Below are positions 23,803-31,345 of a DNA stretch of 33,913 nucleotides, piece by piece (position 1 is the first letter of the stretch; every line of letters begins with the position of its first letter). The position numbers and the translations under genes were made by a program. The notes under the pieces are model-generated. The model made no database searches. It saw nothing but the letters and a program-made list of their open reading frames with translations, and was not told the DNA's origin. The stretch lies in the NCBI RefSeq assembly GCF_009601025.1, contig NZ_WIVE01000044.1, forward strand, positions 1 through 33,913, written 5' to 3'. This stretch comes from Roseospira navarrensis. Lineage in GTDB: Bacteria; Pseudomonadota; Alphaproteobacteria; Rhodospirillales; Rhodospirillaceae.

Positions 23803-25605
23803 ATGACGCACCAGGCCGCCCTCAGCTACCCCGACGCCCAGATCCGCGCCATCCTGGCCGACGTGAAGACCATCGCCATGGTGGGCACCTCGGCCAACTA
23901 CAACCGGCCCAGCTACTTCGTCATGAAGTACCTGCAGGAGAAGGGCTACCGGGTCATCCCGGTGAACCCGACCCAGGCCGGCAACACCATCCTGGGCGAG
24001 ACGGTCCACGCCAGCCTCGCCGACGTGCCGGAGCCGTTCGACATGGTGGACGTGTTCCGCGCCGCCGACGCGGTGCCGGACCTCGTCGAGGAGACCCTGG
24101 CCGTCGCCGCCGACAAGGGCGTGCGCGTGATCTGGATGCAGCTCGGCATCCGCCATGACGCGGCGGCCGAGCGGGCCGAAGCCGCCGGGCTGACCGTCAT
24201 CATGGACCGCTGCCCCAAGATCGAATACGGCCGCCTGGGGGGCGAGCTGGGCTGGTACGGGGTGAACTCGGGCGTCATCTCGTCGCGGGCCAAGCGCGCC
24301 CCCGGCCAGGGCGCGGGCGCCGCCGGCAAGACGGACTACGGCTTCGCCACCCGCTCGGTGCACGCGGGGGCGAGCCCCGACCCCACCACGGGGGCGCGCA
24401 GCACGCCCATCTTCCAGACCACCTCGTATGTCTTCGACGACGTGGACCAGGCCGCCGCGCGCTTCAACCTGCACAACTTCGGCCATGTCTACGCGCGGCT
24501 GTCCAACCCCACGGTCTCGGTGCTGGAAGAGCGCATCGCCAACCTGGAGGGCGGGCGCGCGGCCTGCTGCGCGGCCTCGGGCCACGCGGCGCAGTTCCTG
24601 ACCTTCTTCACCCTGCTGGAGCCCGGCGACGAGTTCATCGCGGCCCGGAACCTCTACGGCGGGTCGATCACCCAGTTCGGGCTGTCGTTCAAGAAGCTGG
24701 GCTGGACCTGCCACTTCGTCGATCCGACCGACCCGGAGAATTTCCGCCGCGCCCTGACGGAGACCTGCAAGGCCATCTTCATCGAGGTCCTGGCCAACCC
24801 CGGGGGCATCGTCGTGGACCTGGAGGCGGTCGCGGCCATCGCGCAGGAGGCCGGGATCCCGCTGATCGTGGACAACACCATGGCCACGCCCTATCTGTGC
24901 CGGCCGCTGGAGTGGGGCGCCGACATCGTCACGCACTCGACGACCAAGTTCCTCTCCGGGCACGGCAACGCCCTGGGCGGGGCGATCGTGGAATCGGGCC
25001 GGTTCGACTGGGCCAAGTCCGACAAGTTCCCCTCGCTGGCGAAGCCGGAGCCGGCCTATCACGGCCTGACCTTCTACGAGACGTTCGGGGACTTCGCCTT
25101 TACCACCAAGGCCCGCGCGGTCGCTCTGCGCGACTTCGGCCCGACCCTGAGCCCGCAGAACGCCTATCTGACCATCATGGGCATTGAAACGCTGCCCCTT
25201 CGCATGCGCCAGCACGTGGCCAACGCGAAGACCGTGGCGGAATACCTCGCCGGGCACCCCAAGGTCGCCTGGGTCTCCCACGCCGGGCTGCCCACCTCGC
25301 CGTTCAAGGCGCTGGCCGAGAAGTACCTGCCCGGCGGCCCGGGCGCGGTGTTCACGTTCGGCGTCAAGGGCGGCTTCGAGTCGGGGATCCGGGTGGTCGA
25401 AAGCGTGAACGTGTTCAGCCATCTGGCGAACATCGGCGACACGCGGAGCCTGATCCTGCACCCGGCCTCCACCACCCACCGCCAGCTCACCGAGGAGCAG
25501 CGCGCGGCCGCCGGCGCCGGCGATGATGTCATCCGGCTGTCCATCGGCATCGAGGACGCCGCCGACCTGATCGCCGACCTGGACCGGGCGCTCGAGTCGG
25601 CCTGA
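23803..25605 (+). CDS. Fusion: CoA-binding domain plus O-acetylhomoserine sulfhydrylase
   Basis: This 600-residue ORF joins two proteins usually encoded separately. Residues about 1-160 are a YccU-type CoA-binding Rossmann domain (VKTIAMVGTSANYNRPSYFV, GYRVIPVNPTQAG, VIWMQLGIRHDAAA, DRCPKIEY). From residue 176 (AAG, Lys) a complete Cys/Met-metabolism PLP enzyme of the MetY type follows: YGFATRSVHAGASPDPTTGA, TTSYVFDDVDQAA, and the PLP lysine in HSTTKFLSGHGN at residue 382. MetY makes homocysteine from O-acetylhomoserine and sulfide. At the junction AAG-ACG-GAC-TAC corresponds to the ATG-ACG-GAC start expected for a separate metY. The ATG at 23803 is preferred over 23734 on family grounds. The linker is Ala/Gly-rich. 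Confidence 0.88.
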   Translation: MTHQAALSYPDAQIRAILADVKTIAMVGTSANYNRPSYFVMKYLQEKGYRVIPVNPTQAGNTILGETVHASLADVPEPFDMVDVFRAADAVPDLVEETLAVAADKGVRVIWMQLGIRHDAAAERAEAAGLTVIMDRCPKIEYGRLGGELGWYGVNSGVISSRAKRAPGQGAGAAGKTDYGFATRSVHAGASPDPTTGARSTPIFQTTSYVFDDVDQAAARFNLHNFGHVYARLSNPTVSVLEERIANLEGGRAACCAASGHAAQFLTFFTLLEPGDEFIAARNLYGGSITQFGLSFKKLGWTCHFVDPTDPENFRRALTETCKAIFIEVLANPGGIVVDLEAVAAIAQEAGIPLIVDNTMATPYLCRPLEWGADIVTHSTTKFLSGHGNALGGAIVESGRFDWAKSDKFPSLAKPEPAYHGLTFYETFGDFAFTTKARAVALRDFGPTLSPQNAYLTIMGIETLPLRMRQHVANAKTVAEYLAGHPKVAWVSHAGLPTSPFKALAEKYLPGGPGAVFTFGVKGGFESGIRVVESVNVFSHLANIGDTRSLILHPASTTHRQLTEEQRAAAGAGDDVIRLSIGIEDAADLIADLDRALESA

Positions 25606-25631
25606 CGCGCCGGTTCGGGCGACGGCCGGAG

Positions 25632-25655
25632 TCCCGGACCCGCGCGGGTCCGGGA
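25632..25655. terminator. Perfect 24-bp palindrome after the MetY fusion
   Basis: TCCCGGACCCGC (25632-25643) is followed directly by its exact complement (25644-25655), giving a very stable stem. It starts 26 bases after the stop codon of the fusion gene. There is no T-tract, but intrinsic terminators in GC-rich genomes often lack one. Confidence 0.55.
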
Positions 25656-25779
25656 GGGGAGTCGTGCATTCTCTTCAAACATGCTCTAAAATTGGAGCGA
25701 GTGTGTCGGACGCGGAAGGTCGCGGCGTCGGTGGGGGGCGTCGCGCGGACCGGATTCATGACGCGCAGGAGCACGAACC

Positions 25780-26493
25780 GTGGTGTCCATCACCGACCCC
25801 CTGGCCGCCTTCGCCATCTTCGAGGGATTGGACCAGCCCACCCGCACGGACCTTGTCCGGCGCTTCTCGCACCGGCGTTTCAAGGCCCGGCAGGTGATCT
25901 GCGACATCACCTCGCAGGATCGGGATGTCTGGTTCATCCTGCAGGGCCGGGTGACGGTGTCCATCTTCGCCCGCAACGGGCGCGAGATCGCCTTCGCTGA
26001 ACTGGGCCCCGGGCAGCACTTCGGCGAGATCGCCGCCATCGACGGCCACCGTCGCTCGGCCGCCGTCACCGCGCGGACGGACTGCGAAGTGCTGGTGCTC
26101 TCGGCCGAGCGCTTCCATGAGATCGTCATGAAATTCCCCGACGTGGCGTGGCGCATCATGGTGCGCCTGACCACGCTGGTGCGGACCTCCAACGAGCGGC
26201 TGCAGAGCTTCTCCACCCAGAGCGTGACCCAGCGTGTGTGTCAGGAGCTCATCAATCTGGCCATGCCCAGTCAGGCGGTGCGCGGGGCGCACATCATCCA
26301 CCCCGTGCCCACCCAGGCGGACCTGGGCAACCGGGTCGGGGCCAGCCGCGAGACGGTGGCGCGGGTGCTGCTGGATCTGGCCCATGACGGCTTCGTGATC
26401 CGCAAGGGCCGCACCCTCACCATTCCCACCATCGGCAAGCTGGAAGCGCTGGTGGACGACCGGCCGCCCGGGCTGGAAGCCAACGTGGCGTGA
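25780..26493 (+). CDS. Crp/Fnr family transcriptional regulator
   Basis: The 237-residue protein has a cyclic-nucleotide-binding-type beta barrel (residues about 15-130, with IFARNGREIAFAELGPGQHF and GEIAAIDGHRRSAAV) and a C-terminal winged helix with recognition helix GASRETVARVLLDLAHDGFV. It keeps PGQHFGEIAAID and the RRSA segment, so a cyclic nucleotide is a possible ligand; no Fnr-type cysteine cluster is seen. The start is a GTG (followed by a second GTG) with AGGAG 8 bases upstream. It may control nearby genes, but no binding site could be recognised. A stem-loop (CCAACGGCATC...GATGTCCGTTGG) lies at 26550-26576. Confidence 0.9.
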   Translation: MVSITDPLAAFAIFEGLDQPTRTDLVRRFSHRRFKARQVICDITSQDRDVWFILQGRVTVSIFARNGREIAFAELGPGQHFGEIAAIDGHRRSAAVTARTDCEVLVLSAERFHEIVMKFPDVAWRIMVRLTTLVRTSNERLQSFSTQSVTQRVCQELINLAMPSQAVRGAHIIHPVPTQADLGNRVGASRETVARVLLDLAHDGFVIRKGRTLTIPTIGKLEALVDDRPPGLEANVA

Positions 26494-26549
26494 GGCCAGC
26501 GGTGCGAGGGTCCGCTTGCACGGCCACCTTCGCATCATCCTGAGCACCC

Positions 26550-26576
26550 CCAACGGCATCTGACGATGTCCGTTGG
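26550..26576 (+). terminator. Stem-loop downstream of the Crp/Fnr gene
   Basis: CCAACGGCATC pairs with GATGTCCGTTGG (one bulged base) around TGAC. It lies 57 bases after the regulator stop and is followed by TATT. It is a plausible terminator. Confidence 0.45.
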
Positions 26577-26662
26577 TATTGGGATGACCGCTCCCGTTCT
26601 AGGGTCATCACGGAACCCCGGGGTCGCGTGGGTTCTGGACCGCAGCGGCCACCCGAGACAAT

Positions 26663-26737
26663 CCCTCCCCATTCCATGGGGAGGGAGTCCGTCTGGCGCC
26701 TGGTGAACGGGGACTCCTCCCCCATTCATGGGGGAGG
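26663..26737. repeat. Two CCTCCCC-ATTCAT-GGGGAGG hairpins
   Basis: CCCTCCCC-ATTCCAT-GGGGAGGG (26663-26685) and CCTCCCCC-ATTCAT-GGGGGAGG (26716-26737) are two similar perfect stem-loops 30 bases apart. This type is a known dispersed palindrome in alphaproteobacteria. They fill part of the 343-bp gap between the regulator and the convergent Cys-rich gene; nothing else is recognisable there apart from the stem-loop at 26550. Confidence 0.7.
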
Positions 26738-26836
26738 TTGGGAGGGGGTTCAGGCTCGAAGCGCGACGCCAGAGGGGCTCCTTCCGGTCCCCCGGAAATC
26801 CATGATGACCCCCTTTTTATACCGGCCGGGATTTGC

Positions 26837-27256
26837 CTAACGCGGAAGCTCATCCGGGCGCAGCAGGTCTTCCGGCCCGCCGGATGCCCCGGACGACTGG
26901 GACGCCTGATGCTGCGCGTCGGACCAGGCCCGGCAGGGCGCGATGTAGCGGTCGCACGAATTGCCGCCGTGCGGTTTCAGCACGGCATTGCACGTCATCT
27001 GGGCTTCCTGCTGCAGGGCGGGATCCGAGGCCCCGCCCGAGCGGTTGCAGGCGCACCGGATCGCCTCGCACTGTTTCGCCGCCTGACAGGCCGTATAGGC
27101 ATCGCAGGGACTGTCGTCGCCGCCATGCGAGCGGGCCTGCATCACACAGCGCCGATAGTCGATCTCGCAATCCCGGTTGATCTGGGACGACTGGGCATGG
27201 GCGGGCAGGGCGATCGTGAGCGCGGCCAGGGCCACAAGAAGACACCGGGGGAACAT
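26837..27256 (-). CDS. Small secreted Cys-rich protein, unknown
   Basis: The 139-residue protein has a textbook signal peptide (MFPRCLLVALAALTIALPAHA, cleaved after AHA at residue 21). The mature part holds ten cysteines at residues 30, 37, 51, 57, 63, 68, 70, 89, 101 and 108, an even number that could form five disulfides in the periplasm. I do not recognise the family. The CxxxxxC and CxC spacings do not match heme-binding CxxCH. The C-terminus is Ser/Gln-rich and probably flexible. Upstream DNA is unusually AT-rich for this window and contains a possible promoter, TTGACC-17-TGTGAT, on the minus strand. It is divergent from the secreted protein at 27446. Confidence 0.75.
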   Translation of the reverse strand: MFPRCLLVALAALTIALPAHAQSSQINRDCEIDYRRCVMQARSHGGDDSPCDAYTACQAAKQCEAIRCACNRSGGASDPALQQEAQMTCNAVLKPHGGNSCDRYIAPCRAWSDAQHQASQSSGASGGPEDLLRPDELPR

Positions 27257-27445
27257 TGGATTGACTCCAAAGCAGAACGATTAAACCGCGCCCGTTCCGT
27301 TTGCGCATTTATTAAAATTGCGACAGAATAGCGCCGGTTCCGCATCACACCCGACTTGTGTGCCTCGGTCAATATTGTAGACTCCATCGTCATGGTGAGG
27401 ATCGCCCCCGGCGGTCCCGCCGCCCGCTCTCAAGGGAGGCTGCCC

Positions 27446-28036
27446 ATGACTCCGTTCCGCGTTCTCCGCATGACCCCGCGCGGGGCGCGCTCTCGGCTGG
27501 TCGCCGCCGCGCTCGGTGTGGCCATCGGCGCATTCGCGCCCAGCGCCGCGATGGCGCAGGGACCGGCCCCGGACGATCTGGGGATCCCGGCGGCGACCCT
27601 GGCCGCATCGGAAACGGCGGACGGCTATGCCTTCTGGGTGTTTCCGGAGGATCGCAGGGGCGGCGCGACCGCCCTGGTGCTGCGGCACGGCCGGGTGATG
27701 TACCGATGGCCGCTGCGGGGGCCGTTGCCGCCCGCGCCCGACGGCCAGCCGGAGGACGGCCCGCGCTGGTACCCCGTCACGGACCTGACCGGCAATGGCC
27801 ACGGGACGGTGCATATCCAGGACATGACGTCGCGCAGCACCACCCGGCACGTGATCCTGGATCTGGCGCCGGACGGCGTCACCGAGCTGTTCAACCGCAG
27901 CCTGCACTTCACCGAGCGGCTGGACTGGGCGGATTCCGACGGCGACGGCGTGCGCGAGCCGCGGGTGTCCGGCGGGCAGATGATGCCCGGCGGTGGCCGC
28001 GAGGAGGGCCTGCGCCGCCCCCTGTCGCTGGAGTAG
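27446..28036 (+). CDS. Secreted protein of unknown function
   Basis: The ATG at 27446 is chosen because AAGGGAGG lies about 7 bases upstream; an ATG-led frame from 27356 is longer but has no such site. The 196-residue product has a twin-Arg-poor Sec-type signal peptide (RLVAAALGVAIGAFAPSAAM, cleavage after AMA). The mature part is beta-rich with YAFWVFPEDRRGG, GHGTVHIQDMTSRSTTRHVI and near the end LDWADSDGDGVREPRV, an Asp-rich DxDGDG-like loop that could bind calcium. I do not recognise the family. It faces the BKACE gene tail to tail with 13 bases between the stops. Confidence 0.72.
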   Translation: MTPFRVLRMTPRGARSRLVAAALGVAIGAFAPSAAMAQGPAPDDLGIPAATLAASETADGYAFWVFPEDRRGGATALVLRHGRVMYRWPLRGPLPPAPDGQPEDGPRWYPVTDLTGNGHGTVHIQDMTSRSTTRHVILDLAPDGVTELFNRSLHFTERLDWADSDGDGVREPRVSGGQMMPGGGREEGLRRPLSLE

Positions 28037-28049
28037 CCCGCCCGGCCGA

Positions 28050-28880
28050 TCAGGCGGCCGGCAGGCGCAGCAGGGCGCGGGCCTCGGCCGGGGTGGCGGG
28101 GTGACGGCCGTACTCGGCGCACAGGGTCGCCGCCCGTTCCACCAGCGCGGCGTTGGACGGCGCCAGGGTGTCCTTGTCCAGGCGGACGTTGTCCTCCAGG
28201 CCGGTGCGGATGTGGCCGCCGTGCTCCAGCGACCAGTGATGCAAGGTGAGCTGGTGGCGGCCGATGCCGGCGCCGGTCCAGGTCGCCTCCGGCGCCAGTC
28301 GCCGGATCGTGCGGACGTAGAAGTCGAACGTCTCGCGGTCCACGGGCATGGCGTTCTTGACCCCCATGACGAACTGCACGTGCAGCGGTCCGACGATCTC
28401 GCCCGCCTGCTCCATCTCCACCGCCTTGAACAGCATGGACAGGTCGAAGACCTCGATTTCCGGCTTGATGCGATGCTCTTTCATCAGCCCCGCCAGCCAG
28501 GTGACGAACGACGGCGCGTTCTCGTAGATGCGGGTGGGGAAGTTGCACGAGCCGGTGGACAGCGACGCCATGTCCGGCTTCAGGGGCAGCATGGCGCCGC
28601 GCTCCTCGCCCGTGCCGGAGCGGCCGCCGGTGGAGACCTGCACGATCATGCCCGGGCAGTGGGCGCGGATGCCCTCGATCAGACGGCCGAACTTCTCGGG
28701 ATCCGAGGTGGTCGAGCCGTCGTCGTTGCGGACGTGCAGATGGGCCAGCGCGGCCCCGGCCTCGAACGCCGCATGGGTGGACTCCACCTGCTCGCTGACC
28801 GTGACGGGCACCGCCGGGTTGTCGGACTTCTTCGGCACCGATCCGGTGATGGCGACGGTGATGATGCACGGCGTGGTCAT
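28050..28880 (-). CDS. BKACE family beta-keto acid cleavage enzyme
   Basis: The 276-residue protein belongs to the family of 3-keto-5-aminohexanoate cleavage enzyme (Kce), formerly DUF849. These zinc enzymes condense a beta-keto acid with acetyl-CoA to give acetoacetate and a CoA ester. The zinc ligands HLH at residues 47-49 (ALAHLHVRNDDGSTT), the active-site region STGSCNFPTRIYENAPSFV, and GIGRHQLTLHHWSLEHGGHI then GLEDN are visible. Substrate cannot be set from sequence, and no lysine-fermentation genes are nearby, so a role in carnitine or other keto-acid breakdown is as likely. It follows the isochorismatase-like gene on the same strand after 88 bases. Confidence 0.92.
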   Translation of the reverse strand: MTTPCIITVAITGSVPKKSDNPAVPVTVSEQVESTHAAFEAGAALAHLHVRNDDGSTTSDPEKFGRLIEGIRAHCPGMIVQVSTGGRSGTGEERGAMLPLKPDMASLSTGSCNFPTRIYENAPSFVTWLAGLMKEHRIKPEIEVFDLSMLFKAVEMEQAGEIVGPLHVQFVMGVKNAMPVDRETFDFYVRTIRRLAPEATWTGAGIGRHQLTLHHWSLEHGGHIRTGLEDNVRLDKDTLAPSNAALVERAATLCAEYGRHPATPAEARALLRLPAA

Positions 28881-28968
28881 GGCGGCGGGGCTCCGAACTG
28901 CTGTCAGACTCTGAACCAGTTAGATGAGCCAAGCCGGCTGCCGGCACAAGTGTTTCATCCGGCCGGGC

Positions 28969-29511
28969 TCACTTCACCAGGGCCGAGATTTCCCGGAAGC
29001 GCGGGTCGGTCTTGTCCGCGACCCACTCGAACAGCACCATCTCGGTGGTCACGATGGCGCAGCCGGCATCGCGGGCGCGCTCCAGGCCGGCGCGCTCGCT
29101 CTCCGGCCGGCGCGAGCCGCAGGCGTCCGCGACCATGAAGACGTCGATCCCGGCCTCCCGCAGGCCCAGCGCGGTCTGCAGCACGCACACATGGGCCTCG
29201 GTGCCCAGAAGCACCACCTGATCCCGGCCGGTGCGGGTGAGCGCCTCGCGGAACGCGGGCTCGCCCATGGAGCCGAAGCTGGTCTTTTCGACCACCGCGC
29301 CCTCGGGCAGCAGCTCGCGCACGTCGATCATGGTCGGGCCCAGGCCCTTGGGATACTGCTCGGTGCACAGCACCGGCACCTCCATCAGCGAAGCACCTTT
29401 CAGCAAGCGGGCGGCGTTGAACAGCACCCGGCGCGGGTCGTCCATGACGGGGCACAGGCGCTCCTGGATATCGACCACGACCAGGACGGACCGGGCGGCG
29501 TGCATGAGCAT
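28969..29511 (-). CDS. Isochorismatase-like cysteine hydrolase
   Basis: The 180-residue protein has the catalytic triad of the family: Asp14 (LVVVDIQERL), Lys76 (VVEKTSFGSM) and Cys109 (GTEAHVCVLQTALGL), with the usual cis-peptide GTEAHV. It is closest in look to the YcaC and nicotinamidase-related hydrolases of unknown substrate. It is short and without fused domains, and should be cytoplasmic. It lies between a Crp/Fnr regulator upstream and the BKACE enzyme downstream, all on the minus strand, so the three may form one regulated unit, although a hairpin after the regulator argues for separate transcripts. Confidence 0.9.
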   Translation of the reverse strand: MLMHAARSVLVVVDIQERLCPVMDDPRRVLFNAARLLKGASLMEVPVLCTEQYPKGLGPTMIDVRELLPEGAVVEKTSFGSMGEPAFREALTRTGRDQVVLLGTEAHVCVLQTALGLREAGIDVFMVADACGSRRPESERAGLERARDAGCAIVTTEMVLFEWVADKTDPRFREISALVK

Positions 29512-29561
29512 GAGCGGGAAACCTCCTCCGGGACGGCAGGATCAGGATAGGGGCGAAGAAA

Positions 29562-29582
29562 CGGGGGCGGATCAAGCCCCCG
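29562..29582 (-). terminator. Stem-loop downstream of the second Crp/Fnr gene
   Basis: CGGGGGC (29562-29568) pairs with GCCCCCG (29576-29582) around a 7-base loop. It lies 12 bases after the stop of the minus-strand regulator and before the hydrolase gene. Confidence 0.5.
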
Positions 29583-29594
29583 CGACCGCCCCCA

Positions 29595-30317
29595 TCATGT
29601 CAGGTCCTGCACCAGCAGTTCCAGTCGGGCGACATCGTGCACCACCAGCCCCGCGCGCTCGCGGCTGAGGAAGCCCTGCCGGGCGAGGTCGTTCAGCACG
29701 CGGGCCACGGTCTCCCGCGTGGTGGAAACCCGGCTGGCGATGTCGGCGTGGATCGGGATCGGGCTGATGACGGCGCGGCCGTCCCCGTCCGCACCGGCGG
29801 CCAGGGCCTGGCGCAGCACCTCCGCCTGGACCCGGTTGTTGGCGCCCAGGGTGGACAGCTCCACGATCCGGTCCGTCGCCGCCCGGATGATGCGGGACAT
29901 GCGCCGCATCACCTCCATGGAGACGGCGGGGTGCGCCTCCAGCATCGCCAGGAAGCGCGTCGCGGGCAGGGCCGCGATCCAACTGTCGCACACCGCCATC
30001 ACGCTGGCCGAGCGCGGCTCGCCGTCGAAGGCGGCCAGTTCGCCGAAGAAGCCCCCGGCCTCCACGTCGTCCAGGGCCACTTCCCGGCCGGATGCGGTGT
30101 AGATCATGATCCGCGCCGTCCCGGTGGCGACGAAGTGGACGTCGCGGGTTTCGGCCTCGCGGTCCACGATCTGTTCGTGGGCCGCATAGAGACGCCAGCG
30201 GCACTGGCGTTCCACCGCCGCGCGGTCGGCCTCCGCCAGCGCGCCGAACAGCGTCACCGCCGCGAGGCCCGGTGGCCGCTTCGCGGCCCCCTCGGGTGTC
30301 TCCCGTCTCGTTGCCAT
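29595..30317 (-). CDS. Second Crp/Fnr family regulator
   Basis: The 240-residue protein has a cNMP-binding-type barrel (TARIMIYTASGREVALDDVE, then GGFFGELAAFDGEPRSASVM) and a C-terminal winged helix with HADIASRVSTTRETVARVLN. The PRSAS segment and GELAAFDG agree with a cyclic-nucleotide-binding site. It differs clearly from the regulator at 25780, so the two are not recent copies. The ATG at 30317 gives a reasonable start; a TTG at 30374 adds 19 residues. Just upstream CATGA-9-TCATG (30376-30394) is an inverted repeat that might be an operator. It is divergent from the two-gene cassette at 30522 and could regulate it. Confidence 0.88.
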   Translation of the reverse strand: MATRRETPEGAAKRPPGLAAVTLFGALAEADRAAVERQCRWRLYAAHEQIVDREAETRDVHFVATGTARIMIYTASGREVALDDVEAGGFFGELAAFDGEPRSASVMAVCDSWIAALPATRFLAMLEAHPAVSMEVMRRMSRIIRAATDRIVELSTLGANNRVQAEVLRQALAAGADGDGRAVISPIPIHADIASRVSTTRETVARVLNDLARQGFLSRERAGLVVHDVARLELLVQDLT

Positions 30318-30521
30318 GGCCTGCCCGCCCGCTCCGAGTCCCCCATCGGGCGCCCCCGCGCCCCGTTCGTGCAATCATGAGGCTAAACGTCATGCGCTGG
30401 CAACACGGGCCGGGGGAGCGGCCAGGGGATCGGAGAGGGGCGGTCCCCCTTCGCGTTTGCTTGCGGACGCGCCGCCCGGAACAGTGAGGGGTCTCCCCAC
30501 CCCCGCGCCGGAGACCGCCCC

Positions 30522-30896
30522 ATGCCCACCGACCGCCGCACCCGCCACGTGCCCCGCCCCCTGCCCGTGCGCCGGACCGAGCCCTTCGACTCGGCCGAGA
30601 CCGCGTGGTTCTGGCTCCAGCGCGCCCAGCTCTGCCGGGCCGAGGGCGCGCGCCTCGACGGGGACCCGCTGGCCGCCGCCCGACCGTGCGATCCCGACGA
30701 CATCGTGCGGGCCGTGCGTCGGCTGACGGCGGACCGGGTGCTGCGGGCGGAGCATCTGCGGGTGCTCACCCGGCACGGCCGCCGCCTGACGCCGCCGGAT
30801 GCGCGCCTGCCCGAGGAGGCGCGCGATGCCGCCCTGTGGGCCGAGGCGCTGGACCGGCTCGCCACCCCGCTGCGCCGCAAGGGGATCGTGGCGTGA
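30522..30896 (+). CDS. Conserved hypothetical protein, first gene of two-gene cassette
   Basis: The 124-residue, Arg-rich protein has no signal peptide or membrane segment. Its features are FDSAETAWFWLQRAQLCRAE, then RPCDPDDIVRAVRRLTADRV, LRAEHLRVLTRHGRRLTPPD, and a closing ALDRLATPLRRKGIVA. From memory this layout recurs in Rhodospirillales genomes next to a partner like the following gene, sometimes near prophage genes; I cannot confirm that here. It looks like a compact all-helical DNA- or protein-binding protein. Its stop codon overlaps the GTG of the next gene (GTGA), so the pair is translationally coupled. Confidence 0.72.
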   Translation: MPTDRRTRHVPRPLPVRRTEPFDSAETAWFWLQRAQLCRAEGARLDGDPLAAARPCDPDDIVRAVRRLTADRVLRAEHLRVLTRHGRRLTPPDARLPEEARDAALWAEALDRLATPLRRKGIVA

Positions 30897-31345
30897 TCCT
30901 TCCCGGGGACACGCTGGAGCCGCCGCCCGCCCCGGCGCTGGTGGTGTTCACCGACGGCCGCGAGATCTGGTGGCTGCGGCTGCTGCGCCCCGGGTTCCGG
31001 CATGTCATGGTGGCCGTGCGGCGGCCCGGCCACTGGATCGTTGTCAACCCGCTGTCCCACCGGGTCACGCTGGATGTGGTCCCCGAGGACGCGGGCGATC
31101 GCCTCGCCGCCTGGTTCCGCGCCCAGGGCCATACCGTGGTGGAGACCGCGACCCGCTGCCCGCCGCGCCGCGAAGCGCCGTGGGCGCCGCTCACCTGCGT
31201 CGAGGTGGCCAAGCGGCTGCTCGGCCTGCATGCCCGCTGGGTGCTTACGCCCCACGGCCTGTACCGGGCCTTGACCCACGGCGGATCGGTGCCAGAGTCG
31301 AAGGCCCGGGATGAACAGGACCTTACCTCTCATGCTCAGCTATGA
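30893..31345 (+). CDS. Conserved hypothetical protein, second gene of cassette, possible papain-like fold
   Basis: The GTG at 30893 overlaps the preceding stop as GTGA and gives 150 residues; the frame extends upstream but only as a shadow of the first gene. A beta-rich N-terminal half with FRHVMVAVRRPGHWIVVNPL (His37) is followed by PLTCVEVAKRLLGLHARWVL (Cys102) and LTPHGLYRALTHGG. A His before a Cys at the start of a helix is the order found in circularly permuted NlpC/P60 or papain-like enzymes, so a hydrolase or peptidase-like fold is a possible guess and not proven. No signal peptide is seen. The end overlaps the radical SAM gene by 35 bases if the first ATG there is used. Confidence 0.68.
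   Translation: MILPGDTLEPPPAPALVVFTDGREIWWLRLLRPGFRHVMVAVRRPGHWIVVNPLSHRVTLDVVPEDAGDRLAAWFRAQGHTVVETATRCPPRREAPWAPLTCVEVAKRLLGLHARWVLTPHGLYRALTHGGSVPESKARDEQDLTSHAQL

Noticed and set aside
26663-26737. Short repeated hairpins considered as a CRISPR array
   Set aside because: There are only two units, each a perfect palindrome, with no regular spacers and no cas genes.
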